Assembly: GCF_000956545.1 (NCBI RefSeq)
Contig: NZ_JYIT01000086.1
Coordinates: forward strand, 1-64,000
Source of the DNA: Microbacterium azadirachtae
GTDB lineage: Bacteria; Actinomycetota; Actinomycetes; Actinomycetales; Microbacteriaceae
Reading direction: 5' to 3'
Length of the DNA stretch: 64,000 bases
Numbering within the stretch: the stretch's first letter is position 1; every line of letters starts with the position of its first letter. The notes beneath the pieces are model-generated. The model saw only the letters and a list, made by a program, of their open reading frames with translations. It was not told the DNA's origin and searched no databases. Positions 34,753 to 42,412 of this stretch are shown piece by piece. Made by a program: the position numbers and the translations under genes.

Positions 34753-35676
34753 TCAGGGCCAAGCGGGTTCCGCCGCACGCGTGATCGTCTCCGTGAAGTC
34801 GGAGAACAGCCGCACCATCGCCAGGAGCTCGGGCCGTACATCCTCCGCACGGTGATGCATCTGGTATCCGCAGGCGGGCACGCCATCGAGCTCCACCCGG
34901 CGCAGCGCCGGCGGCAGCGCTCCCGCCAGCGCCGCCGGGATGACCGTGATCCCCCGTCCGGTGAGCAGCTGACCCGCGACGTCGGAGGTGCGCGATGCCG
35001 GCAGCCGGACCAGGACGGCGTCGGCGAGCGGCCGGACATCGGCCAGGACGAACGGATCCATGTAGCTCGCCGGCAGCTCGGGCGAGTACAGCAACGGCTG
35101 CCGGGCGAACTCGGCGACCGGGACACTGCGCCGGCGTGCGAACGGGTGCCCCGCGGGAACCAGCCCGACTCGCCGCAGCTCCCCGAGACGCGTCGACACG
35201 ATGCCCTCGGTCTCCGAGACGCCGAACGTGAGCACCGCATCCACCCGTCCCGCGACGAGGTCGGGATCGAGCCGGTCGAACAGTGTCGGCACGAGGACGA
35301 CCCCGACGCCGGGGTGGGCGTGCGACAGGGCCAGCTCGAGGGTGGCCAGCGCCGCGGGCAGGAGCGGTGCCACCGCGTCCACCCCGGCGGGGACGGCCAC
35401 GCGGAGCCTCTCCGCGGGCTCCGCGGCGACCGCGAGCTGAGCGGTCTGCACCGCTTCCAGCACACGCGGCGCGAACTGCAGGAATCGGCGACCGGCCGGG
35501 GTGAGCCCCAACACGCCCCCGGAGTCCCGCTCGAGGAGAGGGATCCCGAGCTCCGCCTCCAGCCGCTGCACACGCTTGGTCACGGCGGAGACCGACACGC
35601 CCAGCTCGGCCGCGGCGTGGCCGAAATGGCCGTGCCGGACGACCGCGAGGAAGGCGGTCAGCGTGACGATGTCCAC
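34753..35676 (-). CDS. LysR-family transcriptional regulator
   Basis: A 307-residue LysR protein with the winged helix-turn-helix at the N-terminus (FGHAAAELGVSVSAVTKRVQ, about 18-37) and a periplasmic-binding-protein-like effector domain (LRVAVPAGVDAVAPLLP onward). The start is GTG 35676 with GGGAGG upstream. No divergent gene is present: the neighbours on both sides are on the same strand, so the usual LysR-divergent-target rule gives no target here. Effector unknown. Confidence 0.88.
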   Translation of the reverse strand: MDIVTLTAFLAVVRHGHFGHAAAELGVSVSAVTKRVQRLEAELGIPLLERDSGGVLGLTPAGRRFLQFAPRVLEAVQTAQLAVAAEPAERLRVAVPAGVDAVAPLLPAALATLELALSHAHPGVGVVLVPTLFDRLDPDLVAGRVDAVLTFGVSETEGIVSTRLGELRRVGLVPAGHPFARRRSVPVAEFARQPLLYSPELPASYMDPFVLADVRPLADAVLVRLPASRTSDVAGQLLTGRGITVIPAALAGALPPALRRVELDGVPACGYQMHHRAEDVRPELLAMVRLFSDFTETITRAAEPAWP

Positions 35677-35749
35677 CGCATCCTCCCTCGGCGCCGGTGT
35701 CGCAGAGCGCCAGGATGCTCCTTCGCGGGCGAACGCGCAAGGCGTCGGG

Positions 35750-36832
35750 TCAGCGGCGCAGGCCCGCCTCGATGAGCTCGGTGATGAGGTCGCGGTAGCT
35801 GAGCCCGGAGGCGATCCAGCACTTGGGGAACATCGAGATCGGCGTGAACCCCGGCATCGTGTTCAGCTCGTTCACCACGAGGGAGCCGTCCGCCTGCAGG
35901 AACATGTCCACGCGGGCGAGCCCGCGCCCGTCCACCGCCTCGAACGCACGGACGCCCGCGTCCTGGATCGCGGCGATCTCCTCGGCCGAGAGCTCGGCCG
36001 GGCACACCACGTCCACCCCGTCGCCGCCGAGGTACTTGCCCTCGAAGTCGTAGAAGCCGCGGGAGGTCAGCACGATCTCCCCCGGCACCGAGGCCCGCGG
36101 GCCGTCCGCGCCCTCGAGGATGGCGACCTCGATCTCGCGCCCGACCACGCCCGTCTCCACGAGCACCCTGTCGTCCTCGGCGAGGGCGATCCGCATGGCC
36201 TCGTCGAGCTCGGCGGGATCCGTGACCTTGGAGACGCCGACGCTCGAGCCGGCACGGGCAGGCTTGACGAACAGCGGCAGGCCGAGCTCGGCGACCGCCG
36301 CCCGCACGCCGTCGGGGTCCTGCGACCACTGGCGCGCCCGCACCGTGATCCACGGCGCCACCGCGATCCCGGCCGCCTGCAGGGCGATCTTCATGAAGTG
36401 CTTGTCCATGCACAGCGCGGAGTCCAGCACGCCGCCGCCGGCGTACGGCACCTCGAGGGTGTCGAAGTACCCCTGCAGCGTGCCGTCCTCGCCGTGCGGG
36501 CCGTGCAGCAGCGGCAGCACCACGTCGATCGGGCCGAGGTCCTCCCCCGTGCCGTCGGCGCGCGTCACGCGCAGCGTGCGGACGCCACCCGGCTCCGGCC
36601 ACTGGATCCGCGTGCCGTTGTCGACCACCTCCGGCAGATGCGCGGCGTCGAGCGGGAACTTGTCCGGCTCGTCGTCCTCGAGCACGAACGCGCCCTCGCG
36701 GGTGATCCCGACGGGGATGACGGCGTAGCGCTCCCGGTCAAGGGCGCGCAGCACCCCTCCCGCCGTGGCGGAGCTGATCGAATGCTCGCTGGAGCGCCCG
36801 CCGAAGAGCACCACCACCGTCTGCTTGTCCAT
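35750..36832 (-). CDS. ddl: D-alanine--D-alanine ligase
   Basis: ATP-grasp enzyme making D-Ala-D-Ala for peptidoglycan. The 360-residue protein has VVLFGGRSSEHSIS at the N-terminus, LLHGPHGEDGTLQGYFDTLEVPYAG, FVKPARAGSSVGVSKV and the C-terminal ARVDMFLQADGSLVVNELNTMPGFTPISMFP. It is vancomycin-sensitive-type by the general Ddl pattern, but I cannot be sure of side-chain specificity. Its start lies 95 nt inside gpsA in another frame, with a GGGGGAAGGG ribosome site also inside gpsA. It is last in the leuC-leuD-murA-plsC-gpsA-ddl run. Confidence 0.97.
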   Translation of the reverse strand: MDKQTVVVLFGGRSSEHSISSATAGGVLRALDRERYAVIPVGITREGAFVLEDDEPDKFPLDAAHLPEVVDNGTRIQWPEPGGVRTLRVTRADGTGEDLGPIDVVLPLLHGPHGEDGTLQGYFDTLEVPYAGGGVLDSALCMDKHFMKIALQAAGIAVAPWITVRARQWSQDPDGVRAAVAELGLPLFVKPARAGSSVGVSKVTDPAELDEAMRIALAEDDRVLVETGVVGREIEVAILEGADGPRASVPGEIVLTSRGFYDFEGKYLGGDGVDVVCPAELSAEEIAAIQDAGVRAFEAVDGRGLARVDMFLQADGSLVVNELNTMPGFTPISMFPKCWIASGLSYRDLITELIEAGLRR

Positions 36833-37889
36833 TGCCCGTCCCTTCCCCCTGAGGGGTGTCGTCGTCGGTGGTCAGATGGGGGGCGATGTCGCGCGGATCC
36901 ATGGCGCCGTCCAGCACCATCTTGACCTGCTCGACGATCGGCATCTCCACGCCGGCGGCGCGGGCCAGCTGCAGGATCGGCGCGACGGAGGCGAGCCCCT
37001 CGGCCGTCTGCTGCATCTGCTTGACCACGTCCTGGAAGCTGTACCCCTGGCCGAGCAGGCGCCCGGCCGTGTTGTTGCGACTGAGCGGCGACTGGCACGT
37101 CGCGATCAGATCGCCGAGCCCGGCGAGCCCCTGCAGGGTGCCCGGCTGGGCGCCGTTCGCCACGGCGAAGTCGGTCATCTCGACCAGGCCACGGGTGATG
37201 ATCGACGCCTTCGTGTTCTCGCCGTAGCCGACGCCGTCGACGATGCCGATGGCGACGGCGATCAGGTTCTTCAGCACACCGCCGAACTCGGTCCCGATCA
37301 CGTCGGTGTTCACGAAGCTGCGGAAGTAGCGGTTGCGCGCCGTGCGGGCCACGATGTCCGCGGTCTCCTGGCTGTTGGAGGCGATGACCGCGGCAGTCGG
37401 CTGCTCGCGGGCGATCTCGAGTGCGAGGTTGGGCCCGCTCGCGACGGCGATCCGGTCGGGATCGCAGCCGAGCTCCTGCTCGATGACCTGGCTCATCCGC
37501 AGCCCGGTGCGCTTCTCGACGCCCTTCATCAGGCTGACCACGGGCACGTCCGAGTTCTGCAGCAGCGGACGCAGCGCCTTGAGGTTCTCCCGCAGGGTCT
37601 GGCTCGGCACCGACAGATACACCTGCTCGGCACCGCGGATCGCCTCGTCCAGGTGGTGCGTGGCGGTCATCGTGCGCGGCAGGTTGATCCCGGAGAGGTA
37701 CTGCGAATTGCGCTTCGCCTCCGCGATCTCGTGCGCCAGCTCCTGCCGTCGGGCCCACATCGTCACCTGCGCGCCGCCGTCGGCGAGGATCTTGCCGAAG
37801 GTGGTCCCCCAGCTGCCCGCGCCGATCACCGTGACACGGGGACCGAGGGGAATCGTGGCGGTGCGCGGGGCCGCGTTCCTAGGAGTCAA
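36738..37889 (-). CDS. gpsA: Glycerol-3-phosphate dehydrogenase [NAD(P)+]
   Basis: Makes sn-glycerol-3-phosphate from dihydroxyacetone phosphate for phospholipids; next to plsC it forms a phospholipid-precursor pair. The 383-residue protein has the NAD site VTVIGAGSWGTTFGKIL, GVEKRTGLRMSQV, SGPNLALEIA, and the catalytic KNLIAVAIGIVDGVGYGENTKA. The C-terminal ~45 residues (after DIAPHLT) are Gly/Arg-rich and mostly lie in the 95-nt overlap with ddl. The start is a TTG at 37889 with AAGGAG 10 nt upstream, 11 nt inside plsC; no ATG or GTG precedes the NAD motif in frame at a sensible place. Confidence 0.95.
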   Translation of the reverse strand: MTPRNAAPRTATIPLGPRVTVIGAGSWGTTFGKILADGGAQVTMWARRQELAHEIAEAKRNSQYLSGINLPRTMTATHHLDEAIRGAEQVYLSVPSQTLRENLKALRPLLQNSDVPVVSLMKGVEKRTGLRMSQVIEQELGCDPDRIAVASGPNLALEIAREQPTAAVIASNSQETADIVARTARNRYFRSFVNTDVIGTEFGGVLKNLIAVAIGIVDGVGYGENTKASIITRGLVEMTDFAVANGAQPGTLQGLAGLGDLIATCQSPLSRNNTAGRLLGQGYSFQDVVKQMQQTAEGLASVAPILQLARAAGVEMPIVEQVKMVLDGAMDPRDIAPHLTTDDDTPQGEGTGNGQADGGGALRRALQRAFDQLRHGGRGAARP

Positions 37890-38631
37890 GGCGTCCCGTC
37901 TCCTTCTGACCGTGCTCGGCGGGATTCCACCGCTGCGCAGGCGCCTTCTCGCCGCGCACCTCTTCGAGAAGCGCGGTGATCGCCGTCATGAGCCGGTCGG
38001 TGGCCTCGACGAGCGCGGCGTTCTCGCCCGCCCGGTCGTACAGGTCCGAGATGTCGACGGGATCGCCGATCACGACGTCGATCCTCTTGCGCGGCGGCCA
38101 GAGGCTCAGGCCCTTCTGGTAGCGGCCCATGATGTTCTGGGTGCCCCACTGCGCCATCGGGATGAGCGGGATGCGCCCCGCGAGGGCGAGGCGCACGGCG
38201 CCCGACTTGCCGCGCATCGGCCACAGGTCGGGGTCGCGCGTGAGCGTGCCCTCGGGGTACACGATCACGCCGCGGCCGTGCTCGACGAGCTCCTTGGACT
38301 GGGCGATCGTCTGCTTGGCCGCCGCGACCGATGTCGCGCGTGCCACCGGGATCATCCCGGTGCCGCGCAGGGCCCAGCCCAGCACCGGCACCCGGAACAG
38401 GCTCTCCTTGGCCATGAAGCGCGGCGCACGACCCAGCCGCCACACGGCGACCGCGACGATCAGCGGATCGAACTCCGAGTAGTGGTTGGGTGCCAGCACG
38501 TAGGCGCCGGAGCGCGGCAGCTTCTCACCCCCGCGGAACCGGATCTTCGCCAGGAACGACACGAACGGCACCACGAAGACCGCCAGGAACCAGAACAGGC
38601 TCGGGCGGGTCTTCTCGGCGGTCGCGCGCAT
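37879..38631 (-). CDS. plsC: 1-acyl-sn-glycerol-3-phosphate acyltransferase (PlsC family)
   Basis: A 250-residue acyltransferase placing the second acyl chain on lysophosphatidate to give phosphatidate. It has an N-terminal membrane anchor (FWFLAVFVVPFVSFLA), the HX4D motif in NHYSEFDPL, the FMAKESLFRVP stretch and YPEGTLTRD. The start is 2 nt after the murA stop and the end overlaps the gpsA start by 11 nt, so all three are co-transcribed. Position next to gpsA supports a phospholipid role, although several PlsC paralogues are usual in actinobacteria. Confidence 0.92.
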   Translation of the reverse strand: MRATAEKTRPSLFWFLAVFVVPFVSFLAKIRFRGGEKLPRSGAYVLAPNHYSEFDPLIVAVAVWRLGRAPRFMAKESLFRVPVLGWALRGTGMIPVARATSVAAAKQTIAQSKELVEHGRGVIVYPEGTLTRDPDLWPMRGKSGAVRLALAGRIPLIPMAQWGTQNIMGRYQKGLSLWPPRKRIDVVIGDPVDISDLYDRAGENAALVEATDRLMTAITALLEEVRGEKAPAQRWNPAEHGQKETGRLDS

Positions 38632-38633
38632 CC

Positions 38634-39992
38634 TCAGCCGATCACGTCGAAGTCGGCGCCCAGCGCGGTGAGCTTGTCGAGGAACTTCTCGTAGCCGCGG
38701 CTGAGGATGTCGACACCGGAGACCTTCGACTCGCCGGTCGCGGTGAGCGCCGCGATGACGTGGCTGTAGCCGCCGCGGAGGTCCGGCACCACGATGTCGG
38801 CGCCGTGCAGCGGCGTCGGGCCCGTGATGACGGCCGCCTGCTCCAGATCGCGACGGGCCACACGACGCGGACCGTCCTGCAGGCCGTGCGGGTGCACGAC
38901 GATGTCGGCCCCCATCTTCACGAGAGCCTGGGTGAAGCCCATCCGGTTCTCGTAGACCGTCTCGTGCACGACCGAGCGCCCGTGGGCCTGCGTGAGGGCG
39001 ACCACGAGTGGCTGCTGCCAGTCGGTCATGAAGCCGGGGTGCACGTCGGTCTCGACGATCACCGGCTTGAGCTCGCCGTCGCGGCGGAACAGGATCCCGT
39101 CCTCGCGCACGTCGAACCAGCCGCCCGCCTTGCGGAACACGTTGAGGAACGTCAGCATCTCCTGCTGCTTCGCACCGCCGACGAAGATCTCGCCGTCGGT
39201 CGCCAGCGCGGCGCAGGCCCAGGAGGCGGCCTCGTTGCGGTCGAAGATCGAACGATGGTCGTAGCCGCGCAGCGTGGAGACGCCCTCGATGAGGATGACG
39301 CGGTTCGGCTCGTAGGAGATGATCGCGCCCATCTTCTGCAGCACGGCGATCAGATCCATGATCTCGGGCTCGATGGCCGCGTTGCGCAGCTCGGTCTGCC
39401 CCTGGGCGCGCACCGCCGTGAGGAGCACCTGCTCGGTCGCCCCCACGCTCGGGTACGGGAGGTGGATGTTGGCGCCCTTCAGCCCGTTCGGAGCCGACAG
39501 GCGGATGCCGCTGGGCAGCTTCTCGACGACCGCGCCGAACTTGCGCAGCGCGTCGAGGTGGAAGTCGATGGGGCGGTCGCCGATGCGGCAGCCGCCGAGG
39601 TCGGGGATGAACGCCTGGCCCAGGCGGTGCAGCAGCGGGCCGCAGAACAGGATCGGGATCCGGGAGGCCCCCGCGTGCGCGTCGATCTCCTCGAAGTGCG
39701 CCGACTCCACGTCGCTCGGGTCGAACACCAGGGCGCCGGGCTCGTCGCCCTCGGTGACCCGCACGCCGTGCACCTCGAGCAGCGAGCGCACCACGGCGAC
39801 GTCGCTGAGGTCGGGGACGTCGCGGAGCGTGCTCGCGGTCTCACCGAGAAGGGTCGCGACCATCGCCTTGGTCGCGAGGTTCTTCGCCCCCTTCACGTCC
39901 ACGCGGCCGTGCAGTGGACGCCCGCCGCGGATTGCCAGGACATCGCCCGAAGGCTTCGAAGCGAGCGTGGTCTCGTGCAGCGGTGTCGTCAT
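38634..39992 (-). CDS. murA: UDP-N-acetylglucosamine 1-carboxyvinyltransferase MurA
   Basis: First committed step of peptidoglycan synthesis; transfers enolpyruvate from PEP to UDP-GlcNAc. The 452-residue protein has VDVKGAKNLATKAMVATLL (the K-x-N substrate motif varies as KGAKN) and the active loop LGGCRIGDRPIDFHLDAL. Cys is present at the catalytic position, so fosfomycin sensitivity is expected on this ground. It has a 14-residue N-terminal extension before DVLAIRGG. AGAGG lies about 7 nt before the ATG. It follows leuD by 75 nt. Confidence 0.95.
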   Translation of the reverse strand: MTTPLHETTLASKPSGDVLAIRGGRPLHGRVDVKGAKNLATKAMVATLLGETASTLRDVPDLSDVAVVRSLLEVHGVRVTEGDEPGALVFDPSDVESAHFEEIDAHAGASRIPILFCGPLLHRLGQAFIPDLGGCRIGDRPIDFHLDALRKFGAVVEKLPSGIRLSAPNGLKGANIHLPYPSVGATEQVLLTAVRAQGQTELRNAAIEPEIMDLIAVLQKMGAIISYEPNRVILIEGVSTLRGYDHRSIFDRNEAASWACAALATDGEIFVGGAKQQEMLTFLNVFRKAGGWFDVREDGILFRRDGELKPVIVETDVHPGFMTDWQQPLVVALTQAHGRSVVHETVYENRMGFTQALVKMGADIVVHPHGLQDGPRRVARRDLEQAAVITGPTPLHGADIVVPDLRGGYSHVIAALTATGESKVSGVDILSRGYEKFLDKLTALGADFDVIG

Positions 39993-40067
39993 TCAGGGCC
40001 TCTTCTTGTGGAACGGGCGCGGCCGGAGCCGCCGGGCGGTTGCCCTGGGCTCACGGCCGCGTCCGGT

Positions 40068-40700
40068 TCAGAGAACAGGAAGCGTACGCGGCCGCCACGA
40101 CTCGCGGCGGGCCTCGAACTGCGCGATCTTGTCTTCGTTGCGCAGCGTGAGCCCGATGTCATCGAGCCCTTCGAGGAGCCGCCATCTAGTGTAATCGTCG
40201 ATCCCGATGGAGGTCTGGAAGACGGGCTGGTCCGTCGCCTGTCCCGAGCGTGTCGAAGGGCCGATCGTGGCGGTGCGCGCCTCGAGGTCGACCGTGATCT
40301 CGCGGCCGGGATCCTCGTCGATCAGCGCCCAGATCCGCTCGACGTCGGCCTCGTCGACGGTGGCCGCGAGCAGGCCCTGCTTGCCCGAATTGCCGCGGAA
40401 GATGTCGGCGAAGCGCGGGCTCAGCACCACCTTGAAGCCGAAGTCGCGCAGCGCCCAGACGGCGTGCTCACGGCTGGATCCGGTGCCGAAGTCGGGGCCG
40501 GCGACGAGCACCGACGCACCCTGGAACGGCGCCTGGTTGAGCACGAAGTCGGGGTCCTGCCGCCAGGCGTGGAAGAGCGCGTCCTCGAATCCGGTCTTGG
40601 TGACGCGCTTGAGGAACACCGCAGGGATGATCTGGTCGGTGTCGACATTCGAGCGCTTGAGCGGAGCGGCGACTCCGGTGTGCGTGGTGAACTTCTCCAT
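40068..40700 (-). CDS. leuD: 3-isopropylmalate dehydratase small subunit LeuD, with in-frame insertion
   Basis: Small subunit of isopropylmalate isomerase, second step of leucine synthesis, partner of LeuC. The 210-residue protein contains [52 protein letters not shown] and the conserved C-terminus [22 protein letters not shown]. Between DLEARTATI and VFQTSIGID it carries 13 extra residues ([13 protein letters not shown], 147-159) encoded by a REP-like palindrome. This surface loop is short in relatives, so the insertion is probably tolerated. It starts 2 nt after leuC. Confidence 0.96.
   Translation of the reverse strand: MEKFTTHTGVAAPLKRSNVDTDQIIPAVFLKRVTKTGFEDALFHAWRQDPDFVLNQAPFQGASVLVAGPDFGTGSSREHAVWALRDFGFKVVLSPRFADIFRGNSGKQGLLAATVDEADVERIWALIDEDPGREITVDLEARTATIGPSTRSGQATDQPVFQTSIGIDDYTRWRLLEGLDDIGLTLRNEDKIAQFEARRESWRPRTLPVL
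40240..40261. repeat. REP-like palindromic element inside leuD
   Basis: TGTCCCGAGCGTGTCGAAGG followed by GC; the complementary strand reads GCCCTTCGACACGCTCGGGA then CA. This strongly resembles the CCCTTCGACAGGCTCAGGG family of intergenic repeats known in many bacterial genomes. It is the only copy I saw in the window and lies within the coding frame of leuD. Confidence 0.7.
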
Positions 40701-40702
40701 GA

Positions 40703-42142
40703 TCAGGCCTCCTGCCCGTTCTCGACGAGGTCGCTCGGACTCGAGAGCGTGCCGCGCACGGCGGTCGCCGCGGCGACGAGCGGCGACACCAGGTGGGTGC
40801 GCCCTCCCTTGCCCTGCCGACCCTCGAAGTTGCGGTTCGAGGTCGAGGCGCAGCGCTCCCCCGGCGCGAGCTGGTCGGGGTTCATCCCCAGGCACATCGA
40901 GCAGCCGGCGAACCGCCACTCCGCGCCGAAGTCGGTGAAGACCTTGTCCAGGCCCTCCGCCTCGGCCTCGAGACGTACGCGGGCCGAGCCGGGAACGACC
41001 ATGACGCGCACACCCTCGGCCTTCTTCTTGCCCTTGATGACCGACGCGAAGGCGCGCAGATCCTCGATCCGGCTGTTGGTGCACGAGCCCATGAACACGG
41101 CGTCGACCTTCACGTCCTTCAGGGGCGTGCCGGGCGTGAGGTCCATGTACTCCAGGGCCCGCTCGGCGGCACTGCGCTCGTTCGGGTCGGCGATCTCCGC
41201 CGGATCCGGCACCGACGACGACAGCGAGCTGCCCTGGCCGGGGTTGGTGCCCCAGGTGACGAAGGGCTCCAGAGCATCGGCGTCGATGAAGACCTCGGCG
41301 TCGAAGACCGCGCCCTCGTCGGTGGGGAGCGTGCGCCAGTACGCGACCGCATCCTCCCAGTCCTGACCCTGCGGCGCGTGCGGCTTGCCCTGGACGTACG
41401 CGAACGTCGTCTCGTCCGGGGCGACCATGCCGGCGCGGGCGCCGGCCTCGATCGACATGTTGCAGATCGTCATGCGGCCCTCCATGCTGAGGGCCCTGAT
41501 CGCGCTGCCGCGGTACTCGAGCACATAGCCCTGGCCGCCGCCGGTGCCGATCTTGGCGATCACGGCCAGGATGATGTCCTTCGCCGTGACCCCGGGGCGC
41601 AGGGTCCCCTCGACGTTGATCGCCATGGTCTTGAAGGGCTTGAGCGGCAGGGTCTGCGTCGCCATGACGTGCTCGACCTCGCTGGTGCCGATCCCGAAGG
41701 CCATCGCGCCGAACGCGCCGTGCGTGGACGTGTGCGAATCGCCGCACACCACCGTGATGCCCGGCATCGTCAGTCCCAGCTGGGGTCCGACGACATGCAC
41801 GATCCCCTGCTCCGCATCGCCCAGCGAATGCAGCCGCACGCCGAACTCCTCGGCGTTGCGGCGCAACGTCTCGATCTGGGTGCGGCTGGTCAGGTCGGCG
41901 ATGGGCTTGTCGATCGCGAGGGTCGGAGTGTTGTGATCCTCCGTGGCGATGGTCAGGTCGAGCCGGCGCAGCGGCCTCCCCTCGGCGCGCAGACCGTCGA
42001 ACGCCTGCGGGCTGGTGACCTCGTGCACGAGGTGCAGATCGATGTAGATGAGATCGGGTTCGCCGTTCTCGCCCTTCACCACAAGGTGGTCGTCCCAGAC
42101 CTTCTCGGCCAGGGTGCGGGGTCGGGGGGCTGCGTCGTTCAT
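40703..42142 (-). CDS. leuC: 3-isopropylmalate dehydratase large subunit LeuC
   Basis: Aconitase-type large subunit converting 2- to 3-isopropylmalate with LeuD. The 479-residue protein has [51 protein letters not shown] and the three cluster cysteines ([29 protein letters not shown]). It begins with GGAG 9 nt before ATG 42142. Upstream lies a 15-residue leucine leader peptide whose Leu codons are complementary to this ribosome site. It ends 2 nt before leuD. Confidence 0.98.
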   Translation of the reverse strand: MNDAAPRPRTLAEKVWDDHLVVKGENGEPDLIYIDLHLVHEVTSPQAFDGLRAEGRPLRRLDLTIATEDHNTPTLAIDKPIADLTSRTQIETLRRNAEEFGVRLHSLGDAEQGIVHVVGPQLGLTMPGITVVCGDSHTSTHGAFGAMAFGIGTSEVEHVMATQTLPLKPFKTMAINVEGTLRPGVTAKDIILAVIAKIGTGGGQGYVLEYRGSAIRALSMEGRMTICNMSIEAGARAGMVAPDETTFAYVQGKPHAPQGQDWEDAVAYWRTLPTDEGAVFDAEVFIDADALEPFVTWGTNPGQGSSLSSSVPDPAEIADPNERSAAERALEYMDLTPGTPLKDVKVDAVFMGSCTNSRIEDLRAFASVIKGKKKAEGVRVMVVPGSARVRLEAEAEGLDKVFTDFGAEWRFAGCSMCLGMNPDQLAPGERCASTSNRNFEGRQGKGGRTHLVSPLVAAATAVRGTLSSPSDLVENGQEA

Positions 42143-42185
42143 GTGCTGCTTCTCCAGAGGGTCAAGGTGCGGCCCACGCGAGACA

Positions 42186-42223
42186 CCGCGGCGAGAGAGG
42201 CCTAGATCGAGGTCTCGCCGCGG
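42186..42223 (-). promoter_or_regulatory. Hairpin after Leu codons of leuC leader
   Basis: Perfect 11-bp arms CCGCGGCGAGA (42186-42196) and TCTCGCCGCGG (42213-42223), 16-nt loop. In the minus-strand RNA the 5' arm begins just after the Leu codons of the leader peptide and the 3' arm just after its stop codon. The leuA leader has the same arrangement. Confidence 0.7.
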
Positions 42224-42249
42224 CCGCTAAGGAGAAGCACCGCCTGCAT
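42202..42249 (-). CDS. Leucine leader peptide of leuCD
   Basis: A 15-residue peptide, [15 protein letters not shown], with three consecutive Leu codons (CTT CTC CTT). TAAACT lies 7 nt before its ATG and no Shine-Dalgarno exists, so the mRNA is probably leaderless. The leuA leader is clearly homologous (shared LLLS-x-R pattern and shared DNA around the Leu codons). The RNA UGCUUCUCC, spanning the Leu codons, is perfectly complementary over 9 nt to GGAGAAGCA, the leuC ribosome site. A ribosome waiting at the Leu codons would prevent this pairing and expose leuC. Confidence 0.75.
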   Translation of the reverse strand: MQAVLLLSGRGETSI

Positions 42250-42256
42250 GCGGACG

Positions 42257-42262
42257 AGTTTA
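42257..42262 (-). promoter_or_regulatory. -10 box of leuC leader transcript
   Basis: TAAACT on the minus strand, 7 nt before the leader peptide ATG. The expected -35 position (GAAACA, 42285-42280) falls in the loop of a large palindrome. Confidence 0.55.
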
Positions 42263-42269
42263 CCCCCGG

Positions 42270-42298
42270 CCAGGGTGGGTGTTTCCCACCCACCCTGG
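42270..42298. repeat. Perfect 12-bp inverted repeat upstream of leuC leader
   Basis: Arms CCAGGGTGGGTG (42270-42281) and CACCCACCCTGG (42287-42298) with 5-nt loop TTTCC. It covers the -35 position of the leuC leader promoter and lies 115 nt upstream of the divergent MetY-like gene. A regulator site is more likely than a terminator, because no transcript is expected to end here. Confidence 0.6.
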
Positions 42299-42412
42299 GC
42301 CCGTGCGGGACGCCGGATCCCGCGTCCGGATGACGCCGGATTACCCCCGCCGTCCGCCGCGGCGACCCGCCGTGGCACGCTGAACGTCCACGATCCGCTC
42401 GAGAGGTGCCGC

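Noticed and set aside
36738-36832. gpsA/ddl overlap as a sequencing frameshift
   Set aside because: Both reading frames are intact with appropriate start, ribosome site and conserved N-terminus for ddl. A frameshift is possible but not needed; kept as a finding instead.
39993-40067. GCGGCCG/CGGCCGC pairing between leuD and murA
   Set aside because: Short arms with a long loop and no T-run; not enough to call a terminator.
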